From: Austropuccinia psidii
Lineage: Eukaryota; Basidiomycota; Pucciniomycetes; Pucciniales; Sphaerophragmiaceae
NCBI GenBank assembly: GCA_023105745.1
Contig: JALGQZ010000014.1
Location: forward strand, 9,667,888 to 9,731,887
Reading direction: 5' to 3'
DNA length: 64,000 nucleotides
Shown: in pieces, positions 59,259-64,000 of the stretch
Layout: the number at the start of each line of letters is the position of its first letter
Position numbering within the stretch: the first letter of the stretch is position 1
The notes under the pieces: generated by a model
Seen by the model: only the letters and a program-made list of their open reading frames with translations
The model's database searches: none
Told to the model about the DNA's origin: nothing
Translations under genes and position numbers: made by a program

Positions 59259-61104
59259 ATGCCTCCGTACACCATTGAAAATACTCCAACAAGATTCAAG
59301 CTGAGTCAGGCAGCTGTGCCTGCAAGTAGCACATGCGGGGGCATTGCGGGAAGTAGCTTTTATCACCTCCCGCCAGCCCATAATAGGCCAAATGTTCCTG
59401 TGTCTTTGAAGATGACTAGGATAACTAGGGATCCGCAGCAGGGTGCATATTGCATTTGTGTGTGCTTGCAATATTTCACATGGTTGGATTGGAAAGGAAT
59501 TGCATGGAAAGATCAATATATCAAATTGAATAATGCACTATCCACTGAAATTTCCAGGTTCAGGTATTTGAGATCGCAAATTCGCAAAGGTCAGGTGTGA
59601 TCTCTCTTTCTAGCTGCAATTAAAAAAGATTCATCAACTGCAATCAAATTTAGGTGATATTAATAAATCAGCAATCATTGGGTTTCATTTCATTTTCCGC
59701 TGCAAGCATTCCATTCACAAAAAAAGGAAAAGAGCATACAAGGGAACTCACGGGAAAGCGTTGGGGTGAGGAAGGAAAGTGTGAGTTGCTCACTTAATCT
59801 CAGTATATATATATAGATATATATATATGCTTCCACATTTATGTGGCACCCTAATTGGGCCCCATGGAAGAAGATTGGCTTTAGTTGGTTCAGATTGTGC
59901 CAATGTTATGTGGGCTCCAACAGGGAAGTCAAAGGATGTGTGCCAAATAAAGCTCCTTGTGCATTGGGAACCATTCTGGACTCAAAACTCCTTAGCTTAA
60001 AATGGAAGGAAGCAGTATCTGATATCTTGTCTGCTTCAACACAAAGTGATCCCTCAACCACTTGGGAATATTTGGAAAGCCCAAAAGACAAATGAACGCA
60101 AAACGACCCAAAAGAATAGGTTGTTTTCCTCCTCTCGACCAACAGCACAAATATCAATGCCAGTATCAGCAAATATGACCTCAAGTGAAATTTGGAGGGT
60201 TGTGGATTTCAATCAGATCAAAGGCATTCACTTTGGCCATGTGGCAATTTTCTCTTCAACCAGATTACTCATTGCCCTTGTCAAATTCTGACCATTCACA
60301 ACAATGAGTGAAGTCAAGGTCAATCAATGGGACGAGTTATCACAATTCTTATTTCACAAAAAGAGATTTACCAACCTGATTGCAACAAATGGAGCAATAC
60401 TTGAGGGATTTATGTTCCCAATTGGGTGGCACAAAAGCAGCACAAAGAATGAACAATTTGGTCTGTATGGAAGTGTTGGGAAAATTGAAAACACAAAAGA
60501 TGAATGGCAGAACTGAGGTGCCAATCTTAGCTTGGTGGATTGCATTCTAGGTCAATCCTTACAATATGTTGGGGATAATTTATTTCAGAAGATTGAAAAT
60601 TGCTACAACTCATTGGGGGTTCTGTCTTTTGATCAAGTCAACTTTGAAGGCAATATTCCCGCAAATCAGGGTGCATGCGAGTTTGCTTATGCACTCACTT
60701 TCACCATGAATGGATTCAAAAACTCATCTCATCTTAATAAGGATGCATTGCTGTATGCTTCGGGATGGTGGTTTCAAGCTGATAAGTGGACCAGCCAAAT
60801 TCAAAGAGATGCGTCAAAGCGGTGTACAGGGGGAAAATTGATTTTCCCAAATGACAATTTTTGGATTGATCTCTCCGAATGTCATGGGCTCATTCAGGTA
60901 GTGTGGGCCAGTAGTACATTTGTTCATTATACTGATCCAGCACAGGACAACAAAAGCACGACACTAGTGGGTATTTCCACGCAATGCTCAAGGAGGTTGG
61001 CAAAAACAATGTGCCGAAAAAGCCACAGCTATTATGAGACCAGCAATGGAGCGGGCTATCAAATAAGGGATGGTCATACAATCTCATGCCAATTCAAAGA
61101 ATGA
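59259..61104 (+). pseudogene. Tet-like 2OG-Fe(II) oxygenase remnant
   Basis: The main frame (about 60046-61104) has stops at 60289-60291 and 60514-60516. Upstream frames at 59259-59600 and 59841-60095 probably belong to the same gene. The C-terminal half has a double-stranded beta-helix pattern: HLNKDALLYASGWWF, GGKLIFPNDNFWIDLSECHG, FVHYTDPAQDN and TQCSRRLA. I read these as the HxD, distal His (60925-60927) and Arg of a Tet/JBP-like dioxygenase of the type expanded in rusts. The Asp of HxD is Asn here (60736-60738). Family members are proposed to oxidise methylated bases. The assignment rests on recall of the family pattern, and no search was run. Confidence 0.5.
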
Positions 61105-61237
61105 GGAGATTTTCATGTGTGTTGGAATTGCAGCATGATGGGTAAATGATGGTGGGGTAAGGCAGAGGACAATATACACCAGGATTGGATGGTTTGGAGT
61201 GTGGGAGATAGGGTGGCTCACATGAAAAAGGGGTGAA

Positions 61238-62110
61238 GTGCATTATGTACGGTGGCATGCCATTGTACATATTTCCTGGTTTGTTGCTCTTTCCCAGGAT
61301 GCCAATTCTTTACATGCAAATACTTACGCTTGTGCAGGTTCCGACAATGCAAATAGTTCCTTATGCCTGTGCGGGCTGCTGACGCTTCACATGCAAAACA
61401 TTATGCTTGTACAAGCTCCTGACAATTCAAAAAACTTGCTACGGCGGTGCAGGCTCCCAAAGCCTCCCATGGAATTCCTTATGTTCTGCAGGTTCCCAAC
61501 AATTTCACAGTTTTCTTATGCCGGTGCAGGAATCCAATAGTTGACATTCAAATTCTGAAGCTTGTGCAGGTTCTCTACATTGCAAGAAATTCCTTACACT
61601 TGTGCAGGTTCCGACAATGCTAAAAATTCTTTACGCCTGTGCAGGCGTCCCACAATTCACACGCAAATCCTTATGCTTGTGAAGGTTCCCAACAATGCTA
61701 AAATTTCCTTATCCCTGTGCAGGCTTCCGACAATTCACATGCCAATCCTTACGCTTGTGAAGGTTCCCGACGATGCTGAAAATTTCTTACGCCTGTGCAG
61801 GCTTCCAAGAATTCACACGCCAATCCTTACACTTGTGAAGGTTCCAGACAATGCTGAAAATTTCTTACACCTGTGCAGGCTCCCAACAATTCACACGCCA
61901 ATACTTACGCTTGTGAAGATTCCCCACAATGCTAAAAATTCCTTACGCCTGTGCAGGCTTCTGACAATTCACACGCCAATCCTTACTCTTGTGAAGGTTC
62001 CCAAAAATGCTGAAAATTCCTTATGCCTGTGCAGGCTTCCAACAATTCACATTCCAATCCTTACTCTTGTGAAGGATCCCAAAAATTTAAACAATTCAAT
62101 ACATGACTAA
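61238..62110 (+). repeat. 78-bp (2 x 39 bp) minisatellite with an open repeat-peptide frame
   Basis: Monomers of about 39 bp alternate in two types (CCTTACGCTTGTGAAGG and CTTACGCCTGTGCAGG) to give a 78-bp dimer, clear from about 61560 to 62090 and degenerate before that. Because 78 is 26 codons, the frame 61562-62110 stays open for 182 codons, with a period of 26 residues (LCRLPTIHTPILTLVKVP). A separate frame covers 61238-61540. Translation is unproven. The openness is expected from the period once one unit lacks stops. Confidence 0.85.
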
Positions 62111-62487
62111 GATTGATAGTGTGTGACCGTAGGAAAGGCAATTTCTCATGAATCTGGAGTGGATTGCTCACATGCGGGAACCTCCGGCTTTCTTACAGTT
62201 AATATTTGATATGGCTCTAAGCCATGGAAGCAGAAAATATAGCAGATGGTAATGGTGACTATTGGCACATGTTTGGCAAAAGAGGTTCACTCAAACTTTT
62301 GGTGGGGCACTTACAAAAATTATTCTCACTCAATAGGATATTTGAACCATTGAGGAAAATATAATTTCACATGAGCAGAGAATGTACTATAGATGGAAAA
62401 TAAAAATAATTGAATACAAATAATTTATTTGAAGTAAAGTATTACAAAAGATCAAAAGAGGAAATAATGAGATTATTTTTTAAATTT
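62111..62487. other. No feature seen
   Basis: Between the minisatellite and the minus-strand gene. No open frame, repeat or motif that I can support. Confidence 0.5.
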
Positions 62488-63762
62488 TTATTTTTCTGAG
62501 AATTTGGAGACTAACCCAGTGATGTCCTCCTTTGGATAAGCCTCCAGTGCCTGGGCAAGGAGGGAGTTTAGTTCCTCCCAGAATTCCCGGTGCATCTCAT
62601 TTCAATGAGTTTTATCCACGAAAGAAATCATGTGGAGCAAGCGGCAATGCTCCAACAAGATTCGGTTGATTGATTTGTGGACGATGGCTTGAGGAATCAC
62701 CAAAGTCGGTCATAAGTCGGTAAATTCCTGGTGAGCATCATGGTGGGAATGCGAGGGGCTTTGCACTGCGAGGGAACTGGGCGAACAGGATGGGAAGGGG
62801 GTGGGGGGGATACAATGGGTGTATTGTCAATGATAATTATTGAGTGGGGAGTGGCGGGACAAGCTGGAGATGGTCGAAGAAAAGGTGAGGAAAAGTTGAT
62901 AGGAGTGAAGAAAGAGAAGTGGTGACTTACCACAAGTTTCCTCCGTGGATTGCATAGGAGCCACCTCAGGTTCTGGCTCACGAGTCGGAACATCCTCAGG
63001 TGGTTGGGAGGAGGGACTCGGGCCAGGAATAGGTCGCTCTTTGGTTTGGGAGGGTTCTAAAAAAGGAGTAAGATTCAGTCAACTTGACTCAAAAGTGAAA
63101 ATGAAATGAAACTTTGGCTGCTTACTGCGGAATAATTCCTCTGACCATTGGGTGCCACTCAGGCCTGGAGTGGGTTGCCCCAGGGTTTTCTCACAAGGCA
63201 AACTAGGAACAAGGGAGTCGTGTCAGGGGGGATCTGGTGGGTTTTGTTCTATGAGTAATGGAAAAAATTCAGCATGATTGCATGAAGAGAAATGATTTAA
63301 GGAGGAGAAATAAAACTTACTTTGGCGTTTGAATCCCATTGGTGACACGACATGGTGACAATCGGCCCAAGCTCGGATGTCCTCTTGCCATTGCCATCCT
63401 ATATCAGGCGGATAATCACTTTGCTCCAGTCAAGCAGTGAAGTGACCATTGAATGGTGGCCTAGGAGGGGGAGTGGACAAATCAATACTTGAGGGGGCAG
63501 GGCTAATTGTCCGGAATTGTTCCTGTTGGCCTGATTGGGGTCCCGGTGTCCATTTGCTCTTGGATATGGTTTCATCATTGTCAACCACAAAGGAGTCGTT
63601 GCAAGGGTGTCTTGGGCAAAACCTCCTCTGGCTGCATGGTCAGAAGGGGTGGACAACAAACAAAAATTTCTTGTGTGCTTGTCGGCAAGCATCACAAGCA
63701 TCAGTTGTCGTCAAGGAACAAATGCAGGGGCTACCCCTCTTGGTGCATAAAGTGCATGAAAT
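62488..63762 (-). pseudogene. Four-exon gene with a Zn2Cys6-like cluster
   Basis: Exons on the minus strand are 63762-63321, 63248-63126, 63056-62931 and 62873-62488, with GT-AG introns of 72, 69 and 57 bp. Exon 1 begins after an acceptor TTTTTTTTAG, so a further 5' exon is likely. It reads CTLCTKRGSPC, then CDACRQAHKKF: CX2CX6CX9CX2CX6(F), a Zn2Cys6 pattern with the last Cys replaced by Phe. The middle is Ser/Pro-rich. The end MHREFWEELNSLLAQALEAY is helical and stops at 62488-62490. In-frame TGA codons after VVHPF and after GHFTA, and frame changes between exons, suggest decay. Whether it belongs to T or is independent cannot be settled here. Confidence 0.5.
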
Positions 63763-64000
63763 CTAAAAAAAACAATTGAGGTTAGTAACTGAATAGAAAG
63801 TAAACAATTAAGAAATAAAATGAAGATGTACAATGAATTATGTAAATTTAAAATGGAAATGAAAGAAGGACGCTCTAGTTGGAAGTTTTTAAAAGTCCGG
63901 AAGAGAGACATGAAGAAAAAAATAATTAATATTGGAACATAATGTGGACAAAAGCTTTAAATGGAGGAGACGCACGAGGTGGATAGAAGTGGCGTTTCGA
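63763..64000. other. Upstream of the Zn-cluster gene
   Basis: The first part is probably intron on the minus strand. An open frame starting MSLFRTFKNFQLE (minus, 63911) could be a first exon, but I found no matching donor with confidence. Confidence 0.3.

Larger units (their letters stand above)
45358..62110 (+). mobile_element. Repeat T, copy 2 (plus strand), split by element D
   Basis: The unit begins near 45358 inside element F and runs through a TATA-bearing end, a minisatellite, gene 1 (56899-59129), a Tet-like oxygenase remnant (59259-61104) and a second minisatellite (to about 62110). Element D splits the first minisatellite. Identity to copy 1 is seen to about 59710. Beyond that the right limit is unknown, and the gene at 62488-63762 may also belong. 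No transposase domain or terminal inverted repeat was found. Confidence 0.65.

Noticed and set aside
61238..62110. CRISPR-like repeat array
   Set aside because: Units alternate directly with no unique spacers. It is a minisatellite in eukaryotic DNA.

Overview
The window is eukaryotic, AT-rich and almost wholly made of nested transposable elements. I see no host housekeeping gene, rRNA or tRNA. Short GT-AG introns (about 50-75 bp), chromodomain-bearing Ty3/gypsy elements, Zn2Cys6-like cysteine clusters and a Tet-like 2OG-Fe(II) oxygenase remnant point to a basidiomycete. The retrotransposon and repeat-peptide families look to me like those of the very large rust genomes (Pucciniales), most like Austropuccinia psidii. 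That species guess rests on remembered resemblance, not on a search.

Layout from left to right. (1) 1-1988: two LTRs of one family (here 'F-type') in opposite orientation. (2) 1989-13178: element A, a Ty3/gypsy retrotransposon with 1.44-kb LTRs, whose integrase is split by a reversed solo LTR (9201-10697). (3) 13179-27338: a minus-strand copy of an unrecognised gene-bearing repeat, here 'T' (copy 1). It is broken by a reversed solo LTR (13897-21531), which is itself broken by the pol-less element B (14578-20853), and by a third solo LTR (22059-24026). (4) 27341-30350 and 43877-45357: the two halves of an older Ty3/gypsy element F, split by element C (30351-43876). C carries a solo LTR inside each of its own LTRs. 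(5) 45358-62110: T copy 2 on the plus strand, split by element D (45750-55987), a minus-strand chromodomain Ty3/gypsy element with a spliced gene on the opposite strand. (6) 62488-63762: a four-exon minus-strand gene with a Zn2Cys6-like cluster.

Target-site duplications fix the order of events: ATGCC (solo LTR in A), TCAAA (B), CAAAA (C), TGCTC (solo LTR in C) and GCCTC (D) are perfect. A, B and C share one LTR and gag lineage. Their gag regions hold two overlapping open frames. T is the least explained item. It occurs twice, has a conserved intron, a TATA box and a subterminal near-palindrome at its left end, and minisatellites sharing a CCTTACGC-like core. In copy 2 a Tet-like oxygenase remnant lies just downstream.

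Every retroelement pol here is broken by stops, frameshifts or lost catalytic residues, so none looks autonomous today.
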